A stretch of DNA of 64,000 bases from a candidate division FCPU426 bacterium. GTDB lineage: Bacteria > Oederibacteriota > Muellerivitia > Muellerivitales > Muellerivitaceae. Position numbers and translations under genes: made by a program. Location of the stretch: contig JASHNQ010000015.1 of assembly GCA_030041545.1 (NCBI GenBank), positions 1 through 64,000 on the forward strand. Reading direction: 5' to 3'. A model generated the notes under the pieces. That model saw nothing but the letters and a program-made list of their open reading frames with translations. It searched no databases and was not told the origin of the DNA. Below are positions 9,064 through 17,009 of the stretch, piece by piece; within the stretch, counting starts at the first letter, position 1, and every line of letters begins with the position of its first letter.

Positions 9064-9282
9064 GGGTGCTCCGTTGATTGGGTTGACAGTCATTGCCGAC
9101 AAATCGCCGAGGCTTGGCGTCCGAGATTGCCACGGCCTTAACCCAGCGTCAATGCAAAAAAATTGGAAGCCGCGTGGGTTCGCTTGAAATCCCTTTAAAA
9201 ATGCAACTTCGAAAGTCTCTTCCTTGTCTTCGGCCCTTCGGCAACGTATCATTGCTAAAACCGTTTTTGGGCGGGAACTCCT

Positions 9283-9999
9283 ATGAAAGCTTACGATTAC
9301 GAAAAACTCAACCGCAACTTCGAAACTCTGTCCTCCGAGGATATCGTCCGATGGGCGGCGGGGGAGTTGGGCGACGGCTTGGCCATGTCCACCTCCTTCG
9401 GGGCGGAAAGCGCCGTCCTGCTGCACTTGGTCACGCAAATCAAGCCCGGCATCCCCGTGCTTTTCACCAACACGGGCTTTCATTTCAAGCAAACCCTGGA
9501 GCACCGGGACTACCTGGTGCAAAGGTTGAAGTTAAACCTACGCGAACTAACCCCGCAGATACCCCATGACGAATTCCTGGCCCAATACGGCAAGCTTTAC
9601 GAGCGGGACCCGGACGCCTGCTGCGCCATGAACAAGATCGCGCCTTTTGAGAAAGCCCTGAAGGACTACCAGGGCTGGATCACCGGCATTCGCCGCAACC
9701 AAGCCGCCACCCGCCAGGAGGCGCCTTTCGTGGAAAACTACCGTGGCGCCCTGGTCAAGGTGAACCCCCTGATCAACTGGACCGGAAAGATGCTCTGGGA
9801 TTACGCCAAGAAATATGACCTGCCCTACCATCCCCTTTGGGAAAAAGGCTACCTGTCCATCGGTTGTTCGCCGGAGACCTGCACCCGCCCAGTCACGCCG
9901 GGGGAAGACGCCCGTTCGGGCCGCTGGGCTGGCACGGGCAAAATCGAGTGCGGTATCCATACCTTCCTAACCCAGCCTAGCCAGAACCAACGGGGATAA
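9283..9999 (+). CDS. cysH: APS/PAPS reductase with unusual CX4C spacing
   Basis: It reduces adenylyl sulfate (or PAPS) to sulfite using thioredoxin or glutathione. The nucleotide-binding motif STSFGAESAVLLHL is at 36-49 and LFTNTGFHF at 60-68. The C-terminal active cysteine is in ECGIH (C223). Cysteines 113-114 and a second pair mark the iron-sulfur APS reductase type, but the second pair reads GCSPETCTRPV (C195 and C200), with four residues between the cysteines instead of two. The protein has 238 residues. It is divergent from the PstS-like gene, and no other sulfur-assimilation gene is in the window. Confidence 0.9.
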   Translation: MKAYDYEKLNRNFETLSSEDIVRWAAGELGDGLAMSTSFGAESAVLLHLVTQIKPGIPVLFTNTGFHFKQTLEHRDYLVQRLKLNLRELTPQIPHDEFLAQYGKLYERDPDACCAMNKIAPFEKALKDYQGWITGIRRNQAATRQEAPFVENYRGALVKVNPLINWTGKMLWDYAKKYDLPYHPLWEKGYLSIGCSPETCTRPVTPGEDARSGRWAGTGKIECGIHTFLTQPSQNQRG

Positions 10000-10268
10000 A
10001 ACCTAGACTCTTATGGGCGAACCAGGCCAATAACGCCCGGTCCCTTAGCTCGGGAAATCTTTAACCGTTTTAGAAGATTTTACGAGTAAGGGGCTCATGG
10101 AAGAACCGGCTTCGTCCTCCCAAAAATAAGTTCGCCCCTCCAACCGCCGTTTTAGGATAAAATTTGCCCCAGGCGGAACCCTAACTTTTCCGGGTGTTAA
10201 ACCGTCCAACGAACGATGGCGGGCCGGAAAGTCCTCCCTTTTGCAAACCATGAGGTCCAGCCGGACTT

Positions 10269-11426
10269 ATGGCCAAAAGGAAAAAAATGAAATCGGTACC
10301 ATTCACGGTGGTAGGGGTATTTTTCACCTTATTGCCGGCTTTTCCCGCCCATGCGCAAGATTCCGCCATGCAGTACTTGGATGCGGGAAACAAGCTATAC
10401 CGGGAAAAAAATTACAGCCAGGCCCTCCATTATTACCAAGCCGCGGTCAAACTAAATCCCCGCTCTTGGCAGGGCTACGAGGGGTTGGGCAACTGCGAAT
10501 TGGCCCAGGGCGACAAAACGCGGGCCCTTTCGGATTACCGGACCTGCCTGGCCCTGCACCCCGATAATCCCTCCTTGAGTTCACTCACCCTCTGGCTCCA
10601 GTCCCAACTATCCTCGACCTCCGATTCCGACGATTCGGCGACTCCTTCCGGCGACGACGAGGAGAAACCCTTCAAGCCCCATTGGGAAAATGAGTTCCAA
10701 TTGAGTTCCACCAACCAGCAGGCGGGCCAGTCCACCAATGCCCTTTCCTACACGGGCACCCGGCATTTCACCGAGGCAGGGGATTTCGCCTCCGGCGAAC
10801 TCCAACTCGAGCGGCAAAAGGTGGAAGGGGCGGCCTCGGCCATCGGCGTGCTGACCTTCGAGGGCGGGTTGGGATTGGGGTTTTTCTCCCCCGCCCTCTC
10901 CATCGGAGGCGAGGGGGGCGAAAACGCCTGGCACCAGTTGGACGGGAATCTGACCCTCGCTTTCCAACTTTGGGACCCCTGGGCGCTCAATTACACCCTG
11001 GGAGGCAACGCGGGCTACCACGATGGGCCGGTTTCCCAATTTTATCCTTCCCTCAATGAAACCGCGCGCATCGACACGGCCAGTTGGAATACCACCTTGG
11101 GGCCCACCTTCACCCCCTGGGACTGGTGGTCTATTTCCACGACGATAGGTTACGAGTACGACATCACCTACCAATTGCAGGGCATCTATCACCCGAACAA
11201 GAAGGTCCCTATCGACCAAGCTGAACAAATCGACACCCTCAACCCGGCCCTGGATTTCACCCTTTTCAAGGGCCTCCTCCTGGACCTCGCCCCCCAAGTA
11301 GGCCGGGAATATTTCCCTGCGGGCGCGGTTTACAACCCCAAGGCGGGCGGTTTGGTGTTTAATACCTCGCCCACCTCCCAAAACTTCGTGGGCGGCACGG
11401 TTTCTGTCAGCTACAGTTTCGAGTAA
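10269..11426 (+). CDS. TPR protein with C-terminal outer-membrane barrel-like domain
   Basis: The 385-residue protein starts with a signal peptide (cut near AHA/QDS). Two TPR units at about 30-105 follow (NKLYREKNYSQALHYYQAAV and EGLGNCELAQGDKTRALSDY), then a Ser/Asp-rich linker and about 245 residues of alternating hydrophobic strands ending in VSVSYSFE. The C-terminal part is paralogous to the next gene, sharing EKPFxPHW, GPxSQxYP, a PWD motif and the final strand. I infer an outer-membrane barrel carrying a periplasmic TPR. The function is unknown. Confidence 0.75.
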   Translation: MAKRKKMKSVPFTVVGVFFTLLPAFPAHAQDSAMQYLDAGNKLYREKNYSQALHYYQAAVKLNPRSWQGYEGLGNCELAQGDKTRALSDYRTCLALHPDNPSLSSLTLWLQSQLSSTSDSDDSATPSGDDEEKPFKPHWENEFQLSSTNQQAGQSTNALSYTGTRHFTEAGDFASGELQLERQKVEGAASAIGVLTFEGGLGLGFFSPALSIGGEGGENAWHQLDGNLTLAFQLWDPWALNYTLGGNAGYHDGPVSQFYPSLNETARIDTASWNTTLGPTFTPWDWWSISTTIGYEYDITYQLQGIYHPNKKVPIDQAEQIDTLNPALDFTLFKGLLLDLAPQVGREYFPAGAVYNPKAGGLVFNTSPTSQNFVGGTVSVSYSFE

Positions 11427-11462
11427 GATGTAAGACTCCGGTCCAATCCGCGCGGGAAAACA

Positions 11463-12407
11463 ATGATGAAGCGTTCGATCCTTCTTTTAGGCCTGGCAAT
11501 GGTTTTTTGCGGGTTCTTCAACCGCTCCCACGCCCAAACAACCCCCGCCGCTTGGGTCACGCCGTCCCCGGGCCAGTCCCCCCAAGGGGATGAAAGCGAT
11601 GAAGAGCAGGTCTTGGGGGAGTTGGAAAAGCCCTTTGTTCCCCATTGGACAGGCCAATTGGGCCTCACCTACTCCACCCAGCCAACCCAATTGGGCCAGG
11701 GCCAGCAAACCGAACAGCTCAACCTGACCGGAACCTACAACATCACGGAGAGCGGCGCTTACGTGTCCCTGGAAATCGCGGGCGGGGAGCTGTTGCTGGA
11801 AGGGGCCAACACCAATTTCGGGGAAATCACGGGGGAAGGCTGCCTGGCCATGGGAATTTTCCTGCCCACCCTTTCCCTGTCCCTGGCGGAGGGCGCCGCC
11901 GCCTTGAATGCCTATAGTTCGATTTTGACCCTGGATTTCCAGGTTTTGGATTCCCTCACCGTGGGCCCCCTGGTCAGTGGGGGGGTGGAAACCCACCAGG
12001 GGCCCGCTTCGCAGATTTACCCCAACACGTCCAATCCCGATTCTTTCATCGTCGTCAGCACCGGCGATTGGGACGCCGGGGTGGAAGTTTCCTTCGTTCC
12101 CTGGGATTTTGAGACCCTGACGCTCACCGGGCAGCAGGAAATCGACGTGACCTTCCAAACCAACGGCGTTGACGACGACAACGTCAAACCCATCAACCAG
12201 TCCGACCGCATCCCCTCCCTGACCCTGGAAACCGAAACGACCTTTTGCAAGGACTTCCAACTGCTCCTCTCCGCGCAAGCGGGCCAGGAATTTTACTCGG
12301 CGGGAACCATCTTCAGCCCCATTACGGGTAAAACCCGGACCTTCACCCAGCCCACCGAACAGAACTTCACGGGTTATACCGTGGGACTTCTTTACAACTT
12401 TCAATAA
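11463..12407 (+). CDS. Outer-membrane barrel-like protein, paralog of the preceding gene
   Basis: The 314-residue protein has a signal peptide (cut near SHA/QTT), a short Pro/Ser/Asp-rich linker, then the same barrel-like domain as the gene 36 bases upstream (EKPFVPHW, GPASQIYPN, FVPWDFETLTLTGQQ, last strand VGLLYNFQ). It lacks the TPR part. The pair looks like a tandem duplication in which one copy kept or gained TPR units. The two genes are probably cotranscribed. The function is unknown. Confidence 0.72.
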   Translation: MMKRSILLLGLAMVFCGFFNRSHAQTTPAAWVTPSPGQSPQGDESDEEQVLGELEKPFVPHWTGQLGLTYSTQPTQLGQGQQTEQLNLTGTYNITESGAYVSLEIAGGELLLEGANTNFGEITGEGCLAMGIFLPTLSLSLAEGAAALNAYSSILTLDFQVLDSLTVGPLVSGGVETHQGPASQIYPNTSNPDSFIVVSTGDWDAGVEVSFVPWDFETLTLTGQQEIDVTFQTNGVDDDNVKPINQSDRIPSLTLETETTFCKDFQLLLSAQAGQEFYSAGTIFSPITGKTRTFTQPTEQNFTGYTVGLLYNFQ

Positions 12408-12410
12408 AGA

Positions 12411-12531
12411 CAGCTGACAGCCCTTCGAGTGGCCTCCGGCCCCTCAGGGCCCTGAGTGAAATCGAAGGGCTCACAGGTGATAGTTCGCAGCGAGGTCTTT
12501 AAAGCCTTTGCTGTCAACTGTGGATTGTGAG
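12411..12531. repeat. Heptad hairpin interrupted by a CCCTTCGA-type palindrome, copy 3
   Basis: Heptads CAGCTGA (12411), CAGGTGA (12474) and CAGCGAG (12488) face CTGTCAA (12511), CTGTGGA and TTGTGAG. The left arm is split by a palindromic insert whose 10-bp ends (12419-12428 and 12462-12471) are perfect inverted repeats. CAG lies on both sides of the insert (12418-12420, 12474-12476), 56 bases apart, so the 7-bp register is kept. Confidence 0.75.
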
Positions 12532-12537
12532 CCAATT

Positions 12538-12996
12538 TTAGAATTTGTAGGCGATGGTGAGCCCACAGCCGTCCCGGTTGGGGCCCAAGGTGGTTTGGAC
12601 GTTGAGGGCGGGGCGCCCCAGGATTTCCAGCGTGAGGAGGGTGGTGGCGTGGGTGCCCACCGCGATCCAGGCTCTTTGCCGCACCCCAGGATCGGAAGCG
12701 CCCAAAAGCGTCACCACCGGGTAAAGGGTCTTGGCGATACCGTCCGCGTTCACGAAAAACAATCCCGCGTCGTAGTCGTTGGCGGCGAAAAACAAAGTCC
12801 AGCCCAGGGCGTCAACCCCCGCGGCGGACCAGGCGTAGATGTCCGCGTGATCCTCGAAGGCCTCGGTATAAGCCCAGGCGTAATAATCGGCCAACACGAC
12901 CGGCACGGTAATGGCCTCGTTGGCCGCCCTTATCCCGCTCGCCGCCATGAAGCACGCCATAAAACTCGAGACGAAAACGGCCTTTCTCAACGCCAA
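12538..12996 (-). CDS. Small secreted barrel-like hypothetical protein
   Basis: I do not recognise this 152-residue protein. It has a signal peptide (cut near IRA/ANE), a central Tyr/Trp/Ala-rich region (ADYYAWAYTEAF, ADIYAWSAAG) and ends GCGLTIAYKF. A closing strand with a terminal Phe is typical of outer-membrane proteins. One Cys is present near the end. The gene stands alone between two heptad hairpins. Confidence 0.6.
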   Translation of the reverse strand: MALRKAVFVSSFMACFMAASGIRAANEAITVPVVLADYYAWAYTEAFEDHADIYAWSAAGVDALGWTLFFAANDYDAGLFFVNADGIAKTLYPVVTLLGASDPGVRQRAWIAVGTHATTLLTLEILGRPALNVQTTLGPNRDGCGLTIAYKF

Positions 12997-13013
12997 CCCC
13001 TCCAGTGGAGTCT

Positions 13014-13105
13014 TAAGTTCTAAATTTTGGGTTCTAAGTTATGGAGAATTTTTGATGGGAGGTCAAAATTTGGCCTCAACTCAAAACTTAAAACTTAGAA
13101 CTAAG
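13014..13105. repeat. Heptad hairpin element (AACTTAG type), copy 4
   Basis: Left units from 13014 are TAAGTTC, TAAATTT and similar. Right units at 13078-13105 are AACTCAA, AACTTAA, AACTTAG and AACTAAG, in exact 7-bp register. The right arm contains the stop codon of the next gene (13101-13103). Confidence 0.82.
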
Positions 13106-14738
13106 AATTGTTTTCCGAGGTTCGGACAGGACGGCCGTCCAGCACGTAAACCTTTCCGTCGGAGAGAATCCACTCCACCTCGGTGAACTGTCCCCAGCGG
13201 CCCGCCAACCTGCGGGTGAGCTTGACCACGTCAAAAAGCTCGAACCCCCTCAAGGGGAAAGACCGGGGAAAATAATTCCAGGGGGTGTCCAGCCAGCCCT
13301 TGAAAAGGGTGCGGTCGGGGGTGAGCCGGAGGATCAACACCTCCCCCTGGGGAAGTGACGTCACCCTTATCTCCACGTCGGTGAGCTTGAAACCCCGGGG
13401 CGGGAAGGAACGGCAAACCCCCACCGCCGAGGCCTTGAGGGCCTTTTGCACGATGAAATACCGTTTGGCGGTGGGCGCGGCCTGTCCCGCGAAGCCTTGG
13501 CGAAGCGGGAAAACGGCGCGCATCACCTGTTCGTGGGAGAGGGGCTTCAGGGCTTGGAGGGTGCTTTTTTTGGAGCCCGAAACGTCCGAAGACCTCAGCC
13601 AAAAAGGCCCTTGCCCAAGCTCCCCCAAGGCCTGCCGAACCGCCTCCTCCGCCCGGCTCCGGGGCATGCCCCCGCAGATGAAACCCGGGGAAGTTTCGCC
13701 GCCCAGGGGCAGCAGGTCGCTCAAACGCCCCGCCAACTTCCCATAATAGTCGCCGTGACCCTCGGTCAGGGAAAGCAGCCAAACGCGGGGAGGGTGAAGG
13801 GAGCGCCGGTAGGCCCCCACCAGGATTTCGATTTGGGGCGCGGCCCAGGCGCTCACCCCCGCCAAAAGGCCGCCGCTGATCAAGTCGGGCACGTAGTGGA
13901 ACCCCAGGAGAAGGGTGGAAAGCCAGATGCCCACCGTCAAAGGCAGTCCCCAAACCACCGACCGGCGGTCATAGGCCGCCTGCCAAAAAAGGAGGTAGGT
14001 TGAGATGGCGCCGTGCAGGCTCGGGAACACGTCGAAGCGGGAGCCCAGGTTGACGATCAAGAACTCCGCGGCCTTGAAAATCACTCCCCCTTTCAACCAG
14101 GTCCATTCGCCGGGATAAGCGAAGCGGGGACCGATGGCCGGGAAGCTCAGGTAGCCCAGGAACCCGCCGATGTAAACCAAGATGAGCCCCAGCATGAAGC
14201 GCTGGTAAAGGGCCCGCCGCAGGAGGCTGTGGTAAACCAAAAGCCCCAGGAGCCAGGCGAAGAGGCCCAGGTAGCAGACGGAGAAAAAATCGGTCCAATG
14301 GGGCCGACCCAGGAGGAACTGCTCGAAGAAGGCGGGCCCCCGGCCCAGGAGGCTTAAATCCAACCTCCGCAGCTGGGCGTCGTAAAGCTGGGGATGCAGC
14401 ACCGGCACCAGGGGTTTCATCAGGCCGTAGCAAAGCACCAGCCCACCCCAGGGCGCCAGCCCCCGCGCCAAGCCCCAACCGCCCAGGGGCGGCGGCCGGC
14501 GCACGGCCACCACGAAATAAAGCCAGGCGCCCCAAAGGGCAAAAGAGGCCGTGCCCTGCCAAAAGGCCGCCTCCCAACCCGGGCGATCCGTGAAACAGGC
14601 GCCCATGGTCAGGAAGAAAAAGATGAAGAAGAGGAAGGACGTCAGGAGTTCGGAGGGCGACAAAATCCAAATGTTTTTGCGGAAGGTGGAAGGGAATTGA
14701 AAAACCAAGTTGAAGCACCCTTTCAAATTAAAATTCAA
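13101..14738 (-). CDS. PAP2-family membrane enzyme fused to a PEP-synthase N-terminal-like domain
   Basis: Residues 1-310 are a polytopic membrane domain with the PAP2 phosphatase/transferase motifs FPSLHGA (238-244) and HYVPDLISGG (281-290), resembling the inositol-phosphorylceramide-synthase-like PAP2 branch. Residues 360-545 resemble the nucleotide-binding N-terminal domain of PEP synthase/pyruvate phosphate dikinase: FWLRSSD (379-385), GFAGQ (415-419), FIVQKALKASAVGV and the closing VEWILSDGKVYVLDGRPV. The second part lacks the phosphohistidine and PEP domains. Such a fusion is new to me. A lipid or sugar phosphate role is only an inference. The last codons lie in a heptad hairpin. Confidence 0.78.
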   Translation of the reverse strand: MNFNLKGCFNLVFQFPSTFRKNIWILSPSELLTSFLFFIFFFLTMGACFTDRPGWEAAFWQGTASFALWGAWLYFVVAVRRPPPLGGWGLARGLAPWGGLVLCYGLMKPLVPVLHPQLYDAQLRRLDLSLLGRGPAFFEQFLLGRPHWTDFFSVCYLGLFAWLLGLLVYHSLLRRALYQRFMLGLILVYIGGFLGYLSFPAIGPRFAYPGEWTWLKGGVIFKAAEFLIVNLGSRFDVFPSLHGAISTYLLFWQAAYDRRSVVWGLPLTVGIWLSTLLLGFHYVPDLISGGLLAGVSAWAAPQIEILVGAYRRSLHPPRVWLLSLTEGHGDYYGKLAGRLSDLLPLGGETSPGFICGGMPRSRAEEAVRQALGELGQGPFWLRSSDVSGSKKSTLQALKPLSHEQVMRAVFPLRQGFAGQAAPTAKRYFIVQKALKASAVGVCRSFPPRGFKLTDVEIRVTSLPQGEVLILRLTPDRTLFKGWLDTPWNYFPRSFPLRGFELFDVVKLTRRLAGRWGQFTEVEWILSDGKVYVLDGRPVRTSENNS

Positions 14739-14758
14739 AATTTAGAATTCAAAATTGC
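14724..14758. repeat. Single heptad arm (AATTCAA type)
   Basis: Five 7-bp units in a row (CAAATTA, AAATTCA, AAATTTA and two more) without a clear facing arm. They lie directly upstream of the PAP2 fusion gene and right after the stop of the VOC gene, both on the minus strand. Confidence 0.65.
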
Positions 14759-14760
14759 CT

Positions 14761-15201
14761 TTAATGCGTTTGGCCGGGTTTGGGGGACAACTGATAGGAA
14801 AACTCAAGTAGGTTCCCGTCCGGGTCGGAGACCACGCAAAAATACCCCTTGATATGCCCCCCGTAGCTGGCCGGCTCCACCAAGCAATTGTCCTTCTTGG
14901 CCTTGGCGCTGATTTCCTCCACGGGTTTCAAGTCAGCCAGACGGAAGGAGAACAAAGGATGGGCGGCCACCCCCCCGGCCGTAGCCTTCGGATGGGGGTC
15001 CTCGGCGAAAACGAAGAGGGGAGCGTAGGGGTTTTCGGAAAAACGCATCCAAACCCACCGGGTCCCGTCCCCGTCCCTCTGGTCGAAGACCGCCCCCATA
15101 CCCAGGTACTCGCTGTAAAAGTGGATGGAAAGGTCCGCGTCCTTCACCTTGAACAGGACATGGTGCCATTCGGGATAATGGGACACGAACTCCAGGGCCA
15201 A
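14761..15201 (-). CDS. VOC-superfamily (glyoxalase-like) protein
   Basis: The 146-residue protein has the paired beta-alpha-beta-beta-beta units of the vicinal-oxygen-chelate fold: HHVLFKVKDADLSIHFYSEYL at the start and YFCVVSDPDGNLLEFSYQL at the end. Candidate metal ligands are the His in WHHVLF and the Glu in LLEF. It resembles lactoylglutathione lyase, but the substrate cannot be told. The start appears to be TTG at 15201, since no ATG precedes the conserved first strand. It is flanked on both sides by heptad repeats. Confidence 0.8.
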   Translation of the reverse strand: MALEFVSHYPEWHHVLFKVKDADLSIHFYSEYLGMGAVFDQRDGDGTRWVWMRFSENPYAPLFVFAEDPHPKATAGGVAAHPLFSFRLADLKPVEEISAKAKKDNCLVEPASYGGHIKGYFCVVSDPDGNLLEFSYQLSPKPGQTH

Positions 15202-15220
15202 GGCTTCAACCTTTCCAAGG

Positions 15221-15312
15221 CAGGTGTCAGGTCCAAGGTATCAGGTGTCAGTAAAAGATTTGAAGATTTTGCCGTGAACTAACACCTTGCGCCTGAAACC
15301 TGATACCTTGTT
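15221..15312. repeat. Heptad hairpin element (CAGGTRT type), copy 5
   Basis: The left arm has units from 15221 (CAGGTGT, CAGGTCC, AAGGTAT, CAGGTGT). The right arm at 15285-15312 has CCTTGCG, CCTGAAA, CCTGATA and CCTTGTT. Both are in exact 7-bp register, and the element fills the gap between gpsA and the VOC gene. Confidence 0.84.
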
Positions 15313-16299
15313 TTAAGACACTATCTTCCACACCTCGTCCACGAACTTGGCGCGAGCCGCGGGTTGGTTTAAGGCCGTTTGGATCAGCCGGGCCAAGGGT
15401 GTGTCCACCGTCGAACCGACGGTTTGCAGCACCATTTCCAGGGTGCGGACGCCCTCGGGCACCACTCCTCCCAGCTTTTCAATGGCCTTGCCGTATTCCA
15501 TGCCCTGCGCCAGGTATTCGCCCAGCTTGCGGTTATGGGAATCAGACGAGAACCCTGTGGTCACCAGGTCCCCCAGCCCCGCCAAGCCGTCCATGGTTTC
15601 TCTCTTGGCTCCCATCGCCACCGCGGTTTCCTTCATTTCCCTCAGGGCCATGGTCACGAAGGCGGCCTTCAGGTTGGGCGATCCATGGTTCAAGCCGTCC
15701 AAAAGCCCGAAACCGAGGGCATAAATGTTCTTCAGGACCCCTCCCACTTCCACGCCCAGGGGGTCCTTTGAAATTTCCACACGGAAATAGGGGTTGGCCA
15801 GGGCGCCAGCCGCCTTTTGCACGCAGGAATGGTTGGTGCCCGCGATGACCACCGCCGTGGGCTTCTTGCGGGCGAACTCATTGGCGATGGAGGGGCCTGA
15901 AAGGGCCACGTAATGGTCGGGGGTATGCAGGGCCGCCTCGGCGTAAACCTCGCTCATGCGCTTGTGGGTAACGGCCTCCAGGCCCTTGGAAGTCCCCACC
16001 ACCACCGCCTCGGGCAGGGAAAAGGGGGAGAACTCCTTGACCACCTGGCGGAAGTAAAGGGAGGGAGTGGCGATGAGGATCAGCGGCGCTTCCTTGACCA
16101 CGTGGTTCAAAAGGTGGTCCGCCGTCACGCTCGAAGGAAGGGGTATCTCGGGGAGAAACCGGGAATTCAGGTGGTTCTTCTTGATGTCCTCCACCACCTC
16201 CGGCATGTGGTCCCAGCAGGCCACCGTGTGGCCGTTGTCGGCCAAAAGGCAGGCCAGGGCCGTACCCATGTTCCCGGTTCCGATGACCGCTGTTTTCAT
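15313..16299 (-). CDS. gpsA: Glycerol-3-phosphate dehydrogenase [NAD(P)+]
   Basis: It reduces dihydroxyacetone phosphate to sn-glycerol 3-phosphate, the backbone for phospholipids. The 328-residue protein begins with the dinucleotide motif MKTAVIGTGNMGTALACLL. It contains LSGPSIANEFARKKPTAV near 145 and the catalytic region GVEVGGVLKNIYALGFGLLDG near 190 with its Lys, then TMDGLAGLGDLVTT. Length and motifs are normal for GpsA. The frame is open upstream, but the conserved start of the fold fixes the ATG at 16299. Confidence 0.95.
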   Translation of the reverse strand: MKTAVIGTGNMGTALACLLADNGHTVACWDHMPEVVEDIKKNHLNSRFLPEIPLPSSVTADHLLNHVVKEAPLILIATPSLYFRQVVKEFSPFSLPEAVVVGTSKGLEAVTHKRMSEVYAEAALHTPDHYVALSGPSIANEFARKKPTAVVIAGTNHSCVQKAAGALANPYFRVEISKDPLGVEVGGVLKNIYALGFGLLDGLNHGSPNLKAAFVTMALREMKETAVAMGAKRETMDGLAGLGDLVTTGFSSDSHNRKLGEYLAQGMEYGKAIEKLGGVVPEGVRTLEMVLQTVGSTVDTPLARLIQTALNQPAARAKFVDEVWKIVS

Positions 16300-16352
16300 G
16301 AAATCTATTATAACCAGGGCCTGGCCTTTTTCCGCCGTGTTTCCCCCCTTTT

Positions 16353-16880
16353 TCAAACGTTGGAAGGGCGGTTTCCCTTGCGCAATCGACCATACTCTTC
16401 CCAAGTCAGCCAAATGACGATAGCGTCCAAAAGGGTGAGGATCGCCACGGCTGTCGAACCCGAAAGGGTGAATCGGTAGATTTGATAGGCGCCGAAGGCG
16501 GCGAAGACGGCCATGGCGGTGGGATAGGCCCAAAGTTGGGACCGCCAAAGGGCCCCAACCAGGCCCACTTTCACCAGCCCATGGGATAAAAGAAAAAGGA
16601 CCGCGAAAGTCCTCGCGCTTGCGGAAAAGCCTTGGGCCGCCAGCGCCAAGTGGCCGGCGATGAAGTCGTTCGGGTCGCGGCTGAGTTCATGCTGGGTCAG
16701 GAGGGAGGCCACATGGCCGATCTTCTGGGGGGTGAGGAAGGAAAGCAGGATTCCCCCGGCCACTTCCAGGACCCCGTCCACGCCCTTGAGGAGAATCCCC
16801 ATTTCAAAGGAAACATGCGCGATCCTGGAAAAAACGTCCAGGGGCGCCGGAGGTCCTTTTTCCCTAGGTTCGAATCTCAT
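16353..16880 (-). CDS. DUF2127-like membrane protein
   Basis: The protein has about 175 residues with four predicted membrane segments: around LLKGVDGVLEVAGGILLSFL, FAVLFLLSHGLVKVGLVGAL, PTAMAVFAAFGAYQIY and TAVAILTLLDAIVIWLTW. Order and content match small DUF2127 proteins, whose function is unknown. AGGGGG lies just before the ATG at 16880. An ATG at 16922 would add 14 residues and cannot be excluded. It is divergent from the ClC gene. Confidence 0.7.
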   Translation of the reverse strand: MRFEPREKGPPAPLDVFSRIAHVSFEMGILLKGVDGVLEVAGGILLSFLTPQKIGHVASLLTQHELSRDPNDFIAGHLALAAQGFSASARTFAVLFLLSHGLVKVGLVGALWRSQLWAYPTAMAVFAAFGAYQIYRFTLSGSTAVAILTLLDAIVIWLTWEEYGRLRKGNRPSNV

Positions 16881-17009
16881 ATCCCCCTTGAACGCCGCTC
16901 CCGGGTTCCCCCTCCTGGCCATTTTAACCGTCTTTTCCCGCTTTGGGCTTGGTTGTCAGGGCCGGCTTGGATAAGCTTGGGTCGCCCCCGGAACCCGAAA
17001 GGAAGGCCC

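Noticed and set aside
5297-15312. CRISPR array
   Set aside because: The short-period repeats are adjacent degenerate heptads in inverted arms, not identical repeats with unique spacers, and no cas gene is present.
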